From Thermohalobaculum sp964576075 (lineage in GTDB: Bacteria > Pseudomonadota > Alphaproteobacteria > Rhodobacterales > Rhodobacteraceae): a stretch of DNA of 64,000 nucleotides. The position numbers and the translations under genes were made by a program. The DNA lies in NCBI GenBank assembly GCA_964576075.1, contig CAZNTX010000008.1, positions 5,640-69,639 on the forward strand, written 5' to 3'. Numbering within the stretch: position 1 is the first letter of the stretch; the number at the start of each line of letters is the position of its first letter. Below, piece after piece: positions 1-7,865 of this stretch. The notes beneath the pieces were generated by a model. That model was not told where the DNA came from, made no database searches, and was given only the letters and a program-made list of their open reading frames with translations.

Positions 1-340
1 CCTCCGCCCCGAGGGCCGCGCGGGCGGCCGCGGCACTCTCGGCGAAGCGGTGGATCCCGGTCTCGAGCCGGGCGCGGGAGATCAGCCGGCGCGCCGGGGT
101 CTCGGCCTCGCGGGCGCGGAAGGCGGCGTGGCCGAGAAGCTCGGCCTCCGCGCGCACGCGCTCGAGCGAGACGAGGATCTCCGCGCGCCGCTCCTGCGCC
201 GCCACGAGCCGCCCCCCCGCCACCGTCGCCGCCAAGAGCCCGAGCCCGCAGATGGCGATGCCGATCAGGAGCGAGAGGTGCATCCTGAGATGGAGGCGGC
301 GGTCGTCCTCCGGTCCGGGGTTGGGCGCGGGCTGTGCCAT
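1..340 (-). CDS. N-terminal part of a membrane-anchored protein, cut by the window edge
   Basis: The reading frame starts at an ATG whose complement lies at 338-340 and runs off the left end after about 113 codons. Residues about 20-44 form one hydrophobic segment (LLIGIAICGLGLLAATVAGG) behind a short N-terminal tail rich in Pro and Asp. After it comes an Arg/Glu/Ala-rich helical stretch that looks like a periplasmic sensor stalk or a coiled region. That architecture fits a sensor kinase, a GGDEF protein or a receptor, but the diagnostic domain lies outside the window, so no function is assigned. Confidence 0.6.
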   Translation of the reverse strand, partial: MAQPAPNPGPEDDRRLHLRMHLSLLIGIAICGLGLLAATVAGGRLVAAQERRAEILVSLERVRAEAELLGHAAFRAREAETPARRLISRARLETGIHRFAESAAAARAALGAE

Positions 341-375
341 GCGACGAGCCTCTGCCGGCCCGCTTAACATCGGGT

Positions 376-1371
376 TTATCCGGGGGGGTCCGGCAGGTCG
401 CGCCAGGCGGGCAGGCCGGGGGCGCTCTCGGCGTCGCGCACCCCGCGCATGATGGCCCGCGAAAGGCAGTCCGCGGCGAGCGCGCCGAGCCGGTGGAGCG
501 CCGCCGCGTCCGCCGGCGCGCCGCGGCCGGTGGAGAGCGCGAAGACCACGTCGCCGTCGAGCGGCGCATGGGCCGGGCGGATCGCGCGGGCGAGGCCGTC
601 CTGCGCCATCACCGCGAGGCGATGCGCCCCCTGCCGGTCGAGGGCCGCGTCGGTCGCCACCACGGCGAGGGTGGTGTGCCCGGCCCGCCCGGGCGGGGGC
701 GGGGGCGAGAGATCGGCCGGCGCGCGGGCTGGCGGGCGTTGGCCGCCGAGCTCGCCCGCCATCTCGAGCCACCAGGTCCAGAAGGTCCGGGTGCCGGGCA
801 TCAGCGCCTCGCCGAGGGCGTTGACCGCGGCGAGGGCGCCGACCGTGACCGCCCCGTCCACCACCGAGGCGGTGCCGAGCCCGCCGCGCATCCGCCCGCC
901 GCCGAGGCTCGCGCCCGTGCCCGCGCCGACGCTCCCGGTCTCTCCCGACCGACCGGCGGCGGCGCAGGCGGCGCGGCCGAGCTCGCGCCAGAGCCCTGGG
1001 GGCGTCTCGGGCCCGGGCCCGGTCAGCAGATCGAAGAGGATCGCCGCCGGCACGATCGGCACCCGCGCCGCGCCCACCTCGAAGCCGACGCCGCGCTCGG
1101 CGAGCCAGTGCATCGCCCCGTCCGCCGCCGCCAGACCGAAGGCCGAGCCGCCGGAGATCACCACCGCATGGACCCGCTCGACCGTGCGCCCGAGGCCGAG
1201 AAGGTCGGTCTCCCGCGTCCCCGGCCCGCCGCCGCGGACATCGACCGCAGCGACCGCGGGGGCATCGGGCAGCACCACCGTCGCCCCCGTCAGCCGGTCG
1301 CGGTCGGTCGCGTGGCCGACGGCGAGGCCGGGGACGTCGGCGAGCGCGTTGAGCGGGCCTGGCGCGAGCAT
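376..1371 (-). CDS. P1 family (S58, DmpA-like) aminopeptidase
   Basis: 331 aa. The start NALADVPGLAVGHATD, the segment GGSAFGLAAADG (about 74-85) and the block HTTLAVVATDA (232-242) are hallmarks of the L-aminopeptidase/D-esterase family of self-processing Ntn-type hydrolases. In the family the chain is cleaved just before the Ser or Thr opening the TTLxVVATDA block, so Thr233 is the probable N-terminal nucleophile. The residue before it is His232 where I would expect Asn or Gly. No signal peptide, so cytoplasmic. Substrate unknown. It reads leftward toward the truncated membrane gene; the 35 bp gap leaves open whether they share a transcript. Confidence 0.88.
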   Translation of the reverse strand: MLAPGPLNALADVPGLAVGHATDRDRLTGATVVLPDAPAVAAVDVRGGGPGTRETDLLGLGRTVERVHAVVISGGSAFGLAAADGAMHWLAERGVGFEVGAARVPIVPAAILFDLLTGPGPETPPGLWRELGRAACAAAGRSGETGSVGAGTGASLGGGRMRGGLGTASVVDGAVTVGALAAVNALGEALMPGTRTFWTWWLEMAGELGGQRPPARAPADLSPPPPPGRAGHTTLAVVATDAALDRQGAHRLAVMAQDGLARAIRPAHAPLDGDVVFALSTGRGAPADAAALHRLGALAADCLSRAIMRGVRDAESAPGLPAWRDLPDPPG

Positions 1372-1481
1372 GGGGCCTCCTCCGGGGGGCTGCGGGGCCG
1401 GTGGCTGGGGCGCTTGCGCGGAGCCTCCGCGCGCGCCTAGGCTCGAGGCATACAGACTGACGACCCGGGAGGAGACGCGAC

Positions 1482-1871
1482 ATGATCGGCCGGGCGCTCG
1501 CCGTCGCCATCGCCGCGGCGGCCGTCCCGCCCCCCGCCGCCGCCGAGGACTGGGCGCCGGGGGAGCGGCTGAGCTTCGTCCATTGCGGGCGCTGCCACGT
1601 GATCGGGGAGCGCAACCGATGGGGCGGGATCGGCTCCACGCCGGGCTTCGCCGTCATCCGCACCTGGGCGAGCTGGGAGGAGAAGATGCGCGGGTTCTAC
1701 GCGCTCAACCCCCATCCCGCCTTCACCCAGATCCCCGGCGTCACCGCGCCCTTCCCCGAGGCGCGCCCCTCCCCGATCGCGCCCGTGGAGCTCACCCTCG
1801 AGGAGCTCGAGCGGATCGTCGACTATGCCCGGACGGTCGCCCCGGCGGAGTTGGGCGCACCGATTCGCTGA
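1482..1871 (+). CDS. Small periplasmic c-type cytochrome
   Basis: 129 aa with an N-terminal signal peptide (MIGRALAVAIAAAAV, cleavage near AAAEDW). A single haem-c attachment motif CGRCH lies at residues 35-39, followed by about 90 residues, the usual size for a class I mono-haem cytochrome. Met69 or another downstream residue could be the distal ligand, but I cannot decide from sequence. The ATG follows an AGGAGAC ribosome site. It converges with the Sua5 gene, their stops being only a few bases apart. Electron partner unknown. Confidence 0.85.
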   Translation: MIGRALAVAIAAAAVPPPAAAEDWAPGERLSFVHCGRCHVIGERNRWGGIGSTPGFAVIRTWASWEEKMRGFYALNPHPAFTQIPGVTAPFPEARPSPIAPVELTLEELERIVDYARTVAPAELGAPIR

Positions 1872-1876
1872 GGCGC

Positions 1877-2851
1877 TCAGTCGCGCGCCGGGCGGGGGGC
1901 GGCGGCGCGGGCGAGCCGGTCGTTGATCGCCCGGCCGAGCCCGGTCATCGGGATCTCGGCCACCGCGATGATCCCCCGCCCGCCGATCGCCGAATCGAGC
2001 GCGCGCAGATGGGCGAAGAGATTGGCCGCCGCCTCCTGCAGATCTCCCCGGCGCGAGAGCGTCAGCGCGGGGCCCGAGACGCCGGGGGGCACCGGCCCGA
2101 GCCCGAGCCAGGCCTCCCCCGGCCGGGGCTGCGTCGCGCCGAGGCGGAGGCGGGCGCCCGGGGCGTAGTGGCTCGCGAGCTGTCCCGGGGCGCTGACCGC
2201 CTCACCGCGCCGCGCCGCGAGGGGGGCGCCGAGCGCCTCCTCGATCCGCTCGGCCGGGATGCCCCCCGGGCGGAGCAGCACGGCGCGCTCCCCCTCGAAG
2301 CCGAGGATCGTCGATTCGAGCCCCACCCGGCAGGGCCCGGCATCGAGCACTGCGGCGATCCGCCCCTGCAGCCCGTCGAGCACATGCGCCGCCGAGGTGG
2401 CGCTCACCCGCCCCGAGGGGTTGGCCGAGGGCGCCGCCACCGGTCCGCCGACCGCCGCGAGCAGCGCCTGCGCCGCCGGATGCGCCGGCACCCGGAGCGC
2501 CACCGTCGCGAGCCCCGCCGTCGCCGCCTCGGCGAGGCGGGCGCCCGGGCGGCGCGGGGCGACGAGGGTGAGCGGCCCCGGCCAGAACCGGCGCGCGAGC
2601 CGCCGGGCCGCCGGGGGCAGGAGGGCGATCTCCTCCGCCGCCCGCGGCTCGTCCAGATGCACGATCAGAGGGTTGTGCGCCGGCCGCCCCTTCGCCGCGA
2701 AGATCGCCGCGACGGCGGCGTCCGACCGCGCATCCGCGCCGAGTCCGTAGACCGTCTCCGTCGGGAAGGCGACGATCGCGCCCGCCCGGATCAGCGCCGC
2801 CGCCTCCGCGATCCCCGCGGCATCGTCCGCGAGCCTCTTCGTCTCCGCCAT
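1877..2851 (-). CDS. L-threonylcarbamoyladenylate synthase (Sua5/TsaC type)
   Basis: 324 aa. Makes threonylcarbamoyl-AMP from threonine, bicarbonate and ATP, the first step of the t6A37 modification of ANN-decoding tRNAs. Visible are FPTETVYGLGADA (about residues 29-41) and the KGRPAHNPLIVHL nucleotide/threonine-binding block of the YrdC domain. About 120 further residues form the C-terminal Sua5 domain, so this is the long Sua5 form rather than the short TsaC form. Converges with the cytochrome c gene. Confidence 0.93.
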   Translation of the reverse strand: MAETKRLADDAAGIAEAAALIRAGAIVAFPTETVYGLGADARSDAAVAAIFAAKGRPAHNPLIVHLDEPRAAEEIALLPPAARRLARRFWPGPLTLVAPRRPGARLAEAATAGLATVALRVPAHPAAQALLAAVGGPVAAPSANPSGRVSATSAAHVLDGLQGRIAAVLDAGPCRVGLESTILGFEGERAVLLRPGGIPAERIEEALGAPLAARRGEAVSAPGQLASHYAPGARLRLGATQPRPGEAWLGLGPVPPGVSGPALTLSRRGDLQEAAANLFAHLRALDSAIGGRGIIAVAEIPMTGLGRAINDRLARAAAPRPARD

Positions 2852-3093
2852 CCTTGCGCGCGCGCCCTCCGGTCCCGCGGCCGACGGTCACGATCCGCCC
2901 GCCCGGCTTGCCCTCCTCCGCCCCCGCGAGATATCCGAGGTAGCCCCATGGCGCGGCGCCCGCAAGCCGCCGGGCGCGGCCCGTTGCGGGCCGAGACTGC
3001 CGGCGGGGCCTGCGGAGCGCCCCGGCGCGGCGGCCGCCGAGGAGGCGGCGCCAGCCCGCGACGAGGCGCGCGAGACGGGCGAGGGAGGAGCCG

Positions 3094-4809
3094 ATGACCG
3101 CCTATGCGGCCCCGGTCGGGGCGATGGCCTTCGCCGCCGATCTCGTCGGGCAGGACGCGCTCGCGGAGACCGCGCGCTTCGCCGAGGCGACGGCCGAGAC
3201 CCGCGCCGCCGTGCTCGCCGAGGCCGCGCGTCTCGCCGAGGAGGTCGTCGCCCCCCTCGACCGGGTGGGCGACACGCAGCCCGCGCGGCTCGACAACGGC
3301 GTCGTCCGCTGTCCGCCCGGCTTCGCCGAGGGGTTCCGCGCCATCGCGGAGGGCGGCTGGATCGGGCTCGCCGCCGACCCCGCCCATGGCGGTCAGGGCC
3401 TGCCGCAGAGCCTCCAGGCGATGGTGGGGGAGATGCTCGCCTCCGCCTGCCTCTCGCTCTCCATCGCCGCGCTGCTGACCCAGAGCCAGATCGAGGCGCT
3501 CGAGGCCCATGCCGACCCGGCGCTCGCCGCCTGGGCCCTGCCGCCCCTCGTCGCCGGGCGCTGGACCGGCACGATGAACCTCTCCGAGCCGCAGGCGGGC
3601 TCCGATGTCGGCGCCGTCGCCACCCGGGCCGAGCCCGCGGAGGACGGGCGCTTCCGCCTCACCGGCCAGAAGATCTGGATCAGCTACGGCGATCACGACA
3701 TCGCGGAGAACGTGCTCCATCTCGTCCTCGCCCGCCTGCCGGACGCCCCCTCCGGCACCCGCGGGATCAGCCTCTTCGCCGTGCCGAAGCGCCTGCCGGC
3801 CGCCGACGGCTCGGCCGGCGAGGCCAACGCGATCCGCACCGTGAGCCTCGAGAGCAAGCTCGGCCTGCATGGCGCGCCGACCTGCGTGCTCGCCTACGAG
3901 GGGGCGACCGGCTGGCTCGTCGGCGCGCCGCATCAGGGCATGGCGGCGATGTTCACCATGATGAACAGCGCCCGCCTCGGCGTCGGCCTCCAAGGCATCG
4001 CCATCGCCGAGAAGGCGACGCAGCGCGCCGTGGCCTACGCGCTCGAGCGCCGGCAGGGCCGCACGGCGGACGGCTCCGGCGTCATCGCCGGGCACCCGGA
4101 TGTCCGGCGCATGCTCGTCGAGATGCGCGCCCTCACCGAGGCCGCCCGCGCCATCGCCTATGACTGCGCCCTCGCCATCGACCTCTCCCGCGCCGCCGCC
4201 TCCGAGACGGTCCGCGCCGCCCATGCCGCCCGCGCGGGCGTGCTCACCCCCATCGCCAAGGCCTTCGGGACGGCGACGGGCGTCGCGGTCGCAGATCTCG
4301 GGATCCAGGTGCATGGCGGCGTCGGCTATGTCGAGGAGACCGGGGCGGCGCAACTCCTGCGCGACGTGCGCGTCACCACCATCTACGAGGGCACCAACGG
4401 CATTCAGGCGCTGGACCTCGCCGGCCGCAAGCTCTCGCTCGACGAGGGCGCCGCGATGGGCGCGCTGATCGGCGAGGCGGAGGCGACCGCCGAGGCGCTC
4501 CGCGGGGCGGGGGAGGAGCGCATGGCCGCCCGGCTCGCCGCCGCCGCGGCCGGCGCCCGCGAGGCCACCGCCTGGATGCTCGGAGCCGGCGCCGAGGACC
4601 GCGCCGCCGGGGCGAGCCCCTATCTCTCCATGGCAGCGCATCTCCTCGGCGCGCACCACCTCGCCCGCGGCGCGCTCCGCGATCCGGCGCGCCGCCCGCT
4701 CGCCGAGGCGTTCCTCACGCGCCTCCTGCCGCGCGGCGAGGCGGAGGCCGCCGCCGCCATGGCGGGCGCCGCGGCGCTCTTCGCCGGCGATGCGGAGGCC
4801 CTCGGCTGA
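3094..4809 (+). CDS. Acyl-CoA dehydrogenase, DmdC/FadE-like, with C-terminal extension
   Basis: 571 aa. FAD-dependent alpha,beta-dehydrogenation of an acyl-CoA. Family signatures are GTMNLSEPQAGSDVG (about 156-170), GQKIWISYGDHD and IYEGTNGIQALDL, whose Glu is the expected catalytic base. The length and the Ala-rich tail after residue 460 match the long subfamily containing DmdC, the methylmercaptopropionyl-CoA dehydrogenase of Ruegeria, and the N-terminal half resembles DmdC closely in wording. No dmdB or dmdD homologue is adjacent, so the true substrate is open; a medium- or long-chain acyl-CoA is equally possible. A good ribosome site (GAGGGAGGAG) precedes the ATG. It leads a four-gene operon with 1-4 base overlaps. 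Confidence 0.9.
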   Translation: MTAYAAPVGAMAFAADLVGQDALAETARFAEATAETRAAVLAEAARLAEEVVAPLDRVGDTQPARLDNGVVRCPPGFAEGFRAIAEGGWIGLAADPAHGGQGLPQSLQAMVGEMLASACLSLSIAALLTQSQIEALEAHADPALAAWALPPLVAGRWTGTMNLSEPQAGSDVGAVATRAEPAEDGRFRLTGQKIWISYGDHDIAENVLHLVLARLPDAPSGTRGISLFAVPKRLPAADGSAGEANAIRTVSLESKLGLHGAPTCVLAYEGATGWLVGAPHQGMAAMFTMMNSARLGVGLQGIAIAEKATQRAVAYALERRQGRTADGSGVIAGHPDVRRMLVEMRALTEAARAIAYDCALAIDLSRAAASETVRAAHAARAGVLTPIAKAFGTATGVAVADLGIQVHGGVGYVEETGAAQLLRDVRVTTIYEGTNGIQALDLAGRKLSLDEGAAMGALIGEAEATAEALRGAGEERMAARLAAAAAGAREATAWMLGAGAEDRAAGASPYLSMAAHLLGAHHLARGALRDPARRPLAEAFLTRLLPRGEAEAAAAMAGAAALFAGDAEALG

Positions 4810-5864
4810 TGGGCGGCCCGCGCGCCCGTGCGGCCGCGGCGCTCGAGGCGCCGCCCGGGCCCGGCGAGGCGGCGGAGGTCGCGGAGGGCGTCCTCTGGCT
4901 CCGCCTGCCGCTCCCGATGAAGGGGCTCTCCTCGGTCAATCTCTACGCCCTCGACGACGGGGACGCCTGGACCCTCGTCGACACCGGGCTCGACTGGGAG
5001 GCCGGGCGCGCCGCCCTCGACGCCGCGCTCGCCGGCCCGCTCGGGGGGCGCGAGGTGGCGCGGGTGATCCTCACCCATCACCATCCCGACCATATCGGGC
5101 AGGCCGGGCGGCTCGCCCGCGCCGGCGCCCGGGTGCTCGCGAGCCGCACCGCCTGGCTCTACGGGCGGATGCTCGCGCTCGACCCGCAGGACGTCCCCCC
5201 GCCCGAGGCCGTGCGCTTCCGCCGCCGCGCCGGGCTCTCCGAGGCCGCGCTCGCCGCCTTCGCCGCCGAGCGGCCCTTCAACTTCGCCGATTGCGTGGCG
5301 CCGCTGACGCTCGGGCTCGAGGCGCTCTCGGAGGGCGACCGCATCGAGGCCGGCGGGCGCGCCTGGCGCGTGCGCCTCGGGCAGGGCCATGCGCCCGACC
5401 ATGCGACGCTCTGGTCCGAGGACGGCGCGCTCCTCCTCGCGGGCGACCAGATCCTGCCCGGCATCTCGTCCAATATCGGCGTCTACCCGACGGAGCCCGA
5501 GGCCGACCCGCTCTCCGGCTGGCTCGAGACCTGCCGCCGGTTCGCCGCGATCGCCGAGGCCGGGGCCGATCCGCTGATCCTGCCGGGGCACAAGCGGCCT
5601 TTCCGCGGGCTCGGCGCCCGCGCCGCGACGCTCCTCCGGGGCCACGCGGAGGCGCTCGCGCGGATCGAGGCGGCCTGCGCCGAGGCCCCGCGCACGGCGG
5701 TCGGCCTCTTCCCCGCGCTCTACCGCCGGCCGATCTCCGAGGCCGAGACCGGGCTCGCGCTCGCCGAGGCGGTGGCCCATGTCAACCATCTCCACCGCGC
5801 AGGCCGCCTCTCGCGGCGGCTCTCCGAGGGCGGCGCCTGGCTCTACGAGACGGTGCGGCGATGA
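4809..5864 (+). CDS. MBL-fold metallo-hydrolase
   Basis: 351 aa. The metal site HxHxDH appears as H90-H92-D94-H95 in THHHPDHIGQAG, with further motif material at LLLAGDQILPGISSN and LILPGHKRPF. The arrangement (beta-lactamase-like domain plus a C-terminal helical region) is typical of the glyoxalase II-like hydrolases often found with acyl-CoA dehydrogenases. Its start overlaps the preceding stop by one base (TGATG), which implies translational coupling. A thioesterase or lactonase role in the same degradative route is an inference. Confidence 0.88.
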   Translation: MGGPRARAAAALEAPPGPGEAAEVAEGVLWLRLPLPMKGLSSVNLYALDDGDAWTLVDTGLDWEAGRAALDAALAGPLGGREVARVILTHHHPDHIGQAGRLARAGARVLASRTAWLYGRMLALDPQDVPPPEAVRFRRRAGLSEAALAAFAAERPFNFADCVAPLTLGLEALSEGDRIEAGGRAWRVRLGQGHAPDHATLWSEDGALLLAGDQILPGISSNIGVYPTEPEADPLSGWLETCRRFAAIAEAGADPLILPGHKRPFRGLGARAATLLRGHAEALARIEAACAEAPRTAVGLFPALYRRPISEAETGLALAEAVAHVNHLHRAGRLSRRLSEGGAWLYETVRR

Positions 5865-6481
5865 GCGCGCCCGCGGTCGAAGCCTGGGTGGAGCCCGCCT
5901 CGAGCTATTCCTACCCGGCCGTCATGCGCGCGGAGCGCGAGGCGGAGGCGGCGGGCGTCGCGCTCCTCTGGCGGCCGTTCCTCCTCGGCCCGATCTTCCG
6001 GGCGCAGGGCTGGGAGGACAGCCCCTTCAACCTCCACCCCGCCAAGGGCCGCTATATGTGGCGCGACCTCGCGCGGATCTGCGCCGCGCAGGGGCTGGCG
6101 CTGCGCCCTCCCGAGGCGTTCCCGGCCAACGGGCTCCGCGCCGCCCGCGTCGCGACGGCGGGGGAGGGCGCGCCCTGGCAGGGGGCCTTCCTGCGCGCGG
6201 TCTATCTCGCGGGCTTCGGGCGCGGCGAGGACATCGCCGAGCCCGCCGTCCTCGCCGCCGCCCTGGCCGAGGCGGGCGGCCCGGCCGAGGCGCTCGAGGC
6301 CGCCGGGCGACAGGAGGTCAAGGACCGGCTCCGGGCGCGGACGGAGGAGGCCGCCGCCCTCGGCCTCTTCGGCGCGCCGAGCTTCGTGGTGCGCACCGGC
6401 GGGGCGCCGGAGATCTTCTGGGGGCAGGACCGCCTCGCCCAAGCCATCGCCTGGGCGCGCGGAGAGGGGAGAGCGCCATGA
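5861..6481 (+). CDS. 2-hydroxychromene-2-carboxylate isomerase-like protein (DsbA/GST-kappa fold)
   Basis: 206 aa, starting at an ATG that overlaps the previous stop (ATGA). The N-terminal EAWVEPASSYSYPAV carries the Ser-rich glutathione-contact site of HCCA isomerases in place of a thioredoxin CxxC. WRPFLLGPIF and the C-terminal LGLFGAPSFVV block, with its cis-Pro loop, are family markers. Characterised members isomerise aromatic degradation intermediates with glutathione. In Rhodobacterales such genes often sit beside acyl-CoA dehydrogenases with no known naphthalene pathway, so the real substrate here is unknown. Confidence 0.87.
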   Translation: MSAPAVEAWVEPASSYSYPAVMRAEREAEAAGVALLWRPFLLGPIFRAQGWEDSPFNLHPAKGRYMWRDLARICAAQGLALRPPEAFPANGLRAARVATAGEGAPWQGAFLRAVYLAGFGRGEDIAEPAVLAAALAEAGGPAEALEAAGRQEVKDRLRARTEEAAALGLFGAPSFVVRTGGAPEIFWGQDRLAQAIAWARGEGRAP

Positions 6482-7377
6482 GACCGCTCGAGGGACGCAC
6501 CGTCTTCGTCTCGGGGGGGAGCCGCGGGATCGGGCTCGCCATCGCGCGCGCCTGCGCCCGCGCCGGAGCCGACATCGCCCTCGCCGCCAAGACCGACCGG
6601 CCGCATCCGAAGCTGCCCGGCACGATCCACCACGCCGCCGCCGCGGTGGAGGCCGAAGGCGCCCGGGCGCTGCCGCTCGTCTGCGACATCCGCGACGAGG
6701 GCGCCGTCGCGCGCGCCGTCGAGGCCGCGGCCGAGCGCTTCGGCCGGATCGACGCGCTGGTGAACAACGCCTCCGCGATCTCGCTCACCGGCACCCTCGA
6801 GACGCCGATGAAGCGCTACGACCTGATGAGCGGGATCAACGCGCGGGGGACCTTCGCGGTCACGCAGGCCTGCCTGCCCCATCTCCTCGAGAGCGACCGG
6901 GGCCATGTGCTCACCCTCTCGCCCCCGCCCGATCTCGCGCCGCGCTGGTTCGCGCGCCACCCGGCCTACAGCCTCGCGAAATATTCCATGAGCCTCCTCT
7001 CGATCGGCTGGGCGGCGGAGTTCGCCGGGCGGCTCTCGGTCAACTGCCTCTGGCCGCGCACGACGATCGACACCGCCGCCGTGCGCAACCTCCTCGGCGG
7101 GGAGGCGATGGCCCGGGCCTCGCGCAAGCCGGAGATCATGGGCGACGCGGCGCGCGCCATCCTCTCCCGCGGGCGCGACTTCACCGGCTGGTTCTGCCTC
7201 GACGACCTGGTGCTCGCCGCCGAGGGGGTGCGGGACTTCGAGGCCTATGCCGTCGCCCCCGGCACGCCGCTGCAGCCGGACTTCTTCGTGCCCGCCGCAG
7301 CGCCCCTGCCGGAGGCCGCGGAGGGTCGGGTCGGCTGGCGCGCGCCGGAGCTCGGCCCCCCGGACCCCCTCCTTTAG
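6478..7377 (+). CDS. Short-chain dehydrogenase/reductase (HSDL2-like)
   Basis: 299 aa, with an ATGA overlap onto the upstream gene. The Rossmann motif is GGSRGIG (13-19), the NNAS motif follows at about 96-99, and the catalytic set is Ser148, Tyr164 and Lys168 (YSLAK). The spacer TDRPHPKLPGTIH after the second strand is typical of the HSDL2 (hydroxysteroid dehydrogenase-like 2) subgroup. Last gene of the four-gene catabolic operon, presumably oxidising a hydroxyacyl or similar intermediate; the substrate is not readable from sequence. Confidence 0.9.
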   Translation: MRPLEGRTVFVSGGSRGIGLAIARACARAGADIALAAKTDRPHPKLPGTIHHAAAAVEAEGARALPLVCDIRDEGAVARAVEAAAERFGRIDALVNNASAISLTGTLETPMKRYDLMSGINARGTFAVTQACLPHLLESDRGHVLTLSPPPDLAPRWFARHPAYSLAKYSMSLLSIGWAAEFAGRLSVNCLWPRTTIDTAAVRNLLGGEAMARASRKPEIMGDAARAILSRGRDFTGWFCLDDLVLAAEGVRDFEAYAVAPGTPLQPDFFVPAAAPLPEAAEGRVGWRAPELGPPDPLL

Positions 7378-7434
7378 CCGCGCTTAACGCCGCCAATAAT
7401 GAACGAAAGTCGCCGAAACGCGCCGTTTGGTCGA

Positions 7435-7462
7435 TTGCGCGAGGGCAAGCCCTGGGTATAGT
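7435..7462 (+). promoter_or_regulatory. Putative sigma-70-type promoter for the oxidase subunit IV gene
   Basis: A TTGCGC -35-like hexamer (7435-7440), a 16 bp spacer and a TATAGT -10-like hexamer (7457-7462) lie about 40 bp before the start of the small membrane gene. The stretch 7381-7462 is visibly AT-richer than its surroundings. It could also feed pntAB downstream. Confidence 0.5.
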
Positions 7463-7501
7463 GCGCCCCACATCGACATGGCGGAACCCTGGGGGGAGAG
7501 C

Positions 7502-7636
7502 ATGGCCGACAACGAGAACGGACCGGTCGACGTCACCGAGCACGAGAAGATGTTCGAGGGGACGATCCGGGTGATGGCGTATGTCGTCGCCGTCGTGGTC
7601 GTGATCCTCGTCTTCCTGGCGATCGTCGGCACCTGA
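7502..7636 (+). CDS. aa3-type cytochrome c oxidase subunit IV
   Basis: 44 aa from an ATG preceded by GGGGGGAGAG. An in-frame start further upstream would add 25 residues that look non-coding. The peptide has an acidic head with the motif VTEHEKMFEGTIR and then one transmembrane helix (residues about 24-43), the exact plan of the small fourth subunit of the Rhodobacter/Paracoccus aa3 oxidase. Its role in the complex is peripheral. Placement just upstream of pntA is common in Rhodobacterales and supports the taxonomic call. Confidence 0.88.
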   Translation: MADNENGPVDVTEHEKMFEGTIRVMAYVVAVVVVILVFLAIVGT

Positions 7637-7865
7637 CCCCTGCGCGGCCGGCGCCGGCCGGCCGGTCGCCGCGCCCCCGCGCGGCGCGCCCCCGCCCGCG
7701 GGCGGGCAGAGACCCATCCCGCAGGACCGGACGAGACCCGCGGCGCCCGCGCCGTGGCTCCGCGGTCCGACCCGGCACCCGGGGCCCGGGGCCGGCCAAG
7801 GGCGGCCCGTCCGCCGCCCCCGCCACCGCCGGCCTCCGGCGAAACGACAGTGAAAGGGAGACCCG

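Noticed and set aside
449..3097. An 882-codon open frame over the peptidase, cytochrome and Sua5 genes
   Set aside because: Arg/Pro/Ala-rich composition without motifs; produced by high GC opposite or across well-supported genes.
3094..4809. Naming the acyl-CoA dehydrogenase dmdC
   Set aside because: It resembles DmdC, but neither dmdB nor dmdD is nearby and the subfamily has other substrates.
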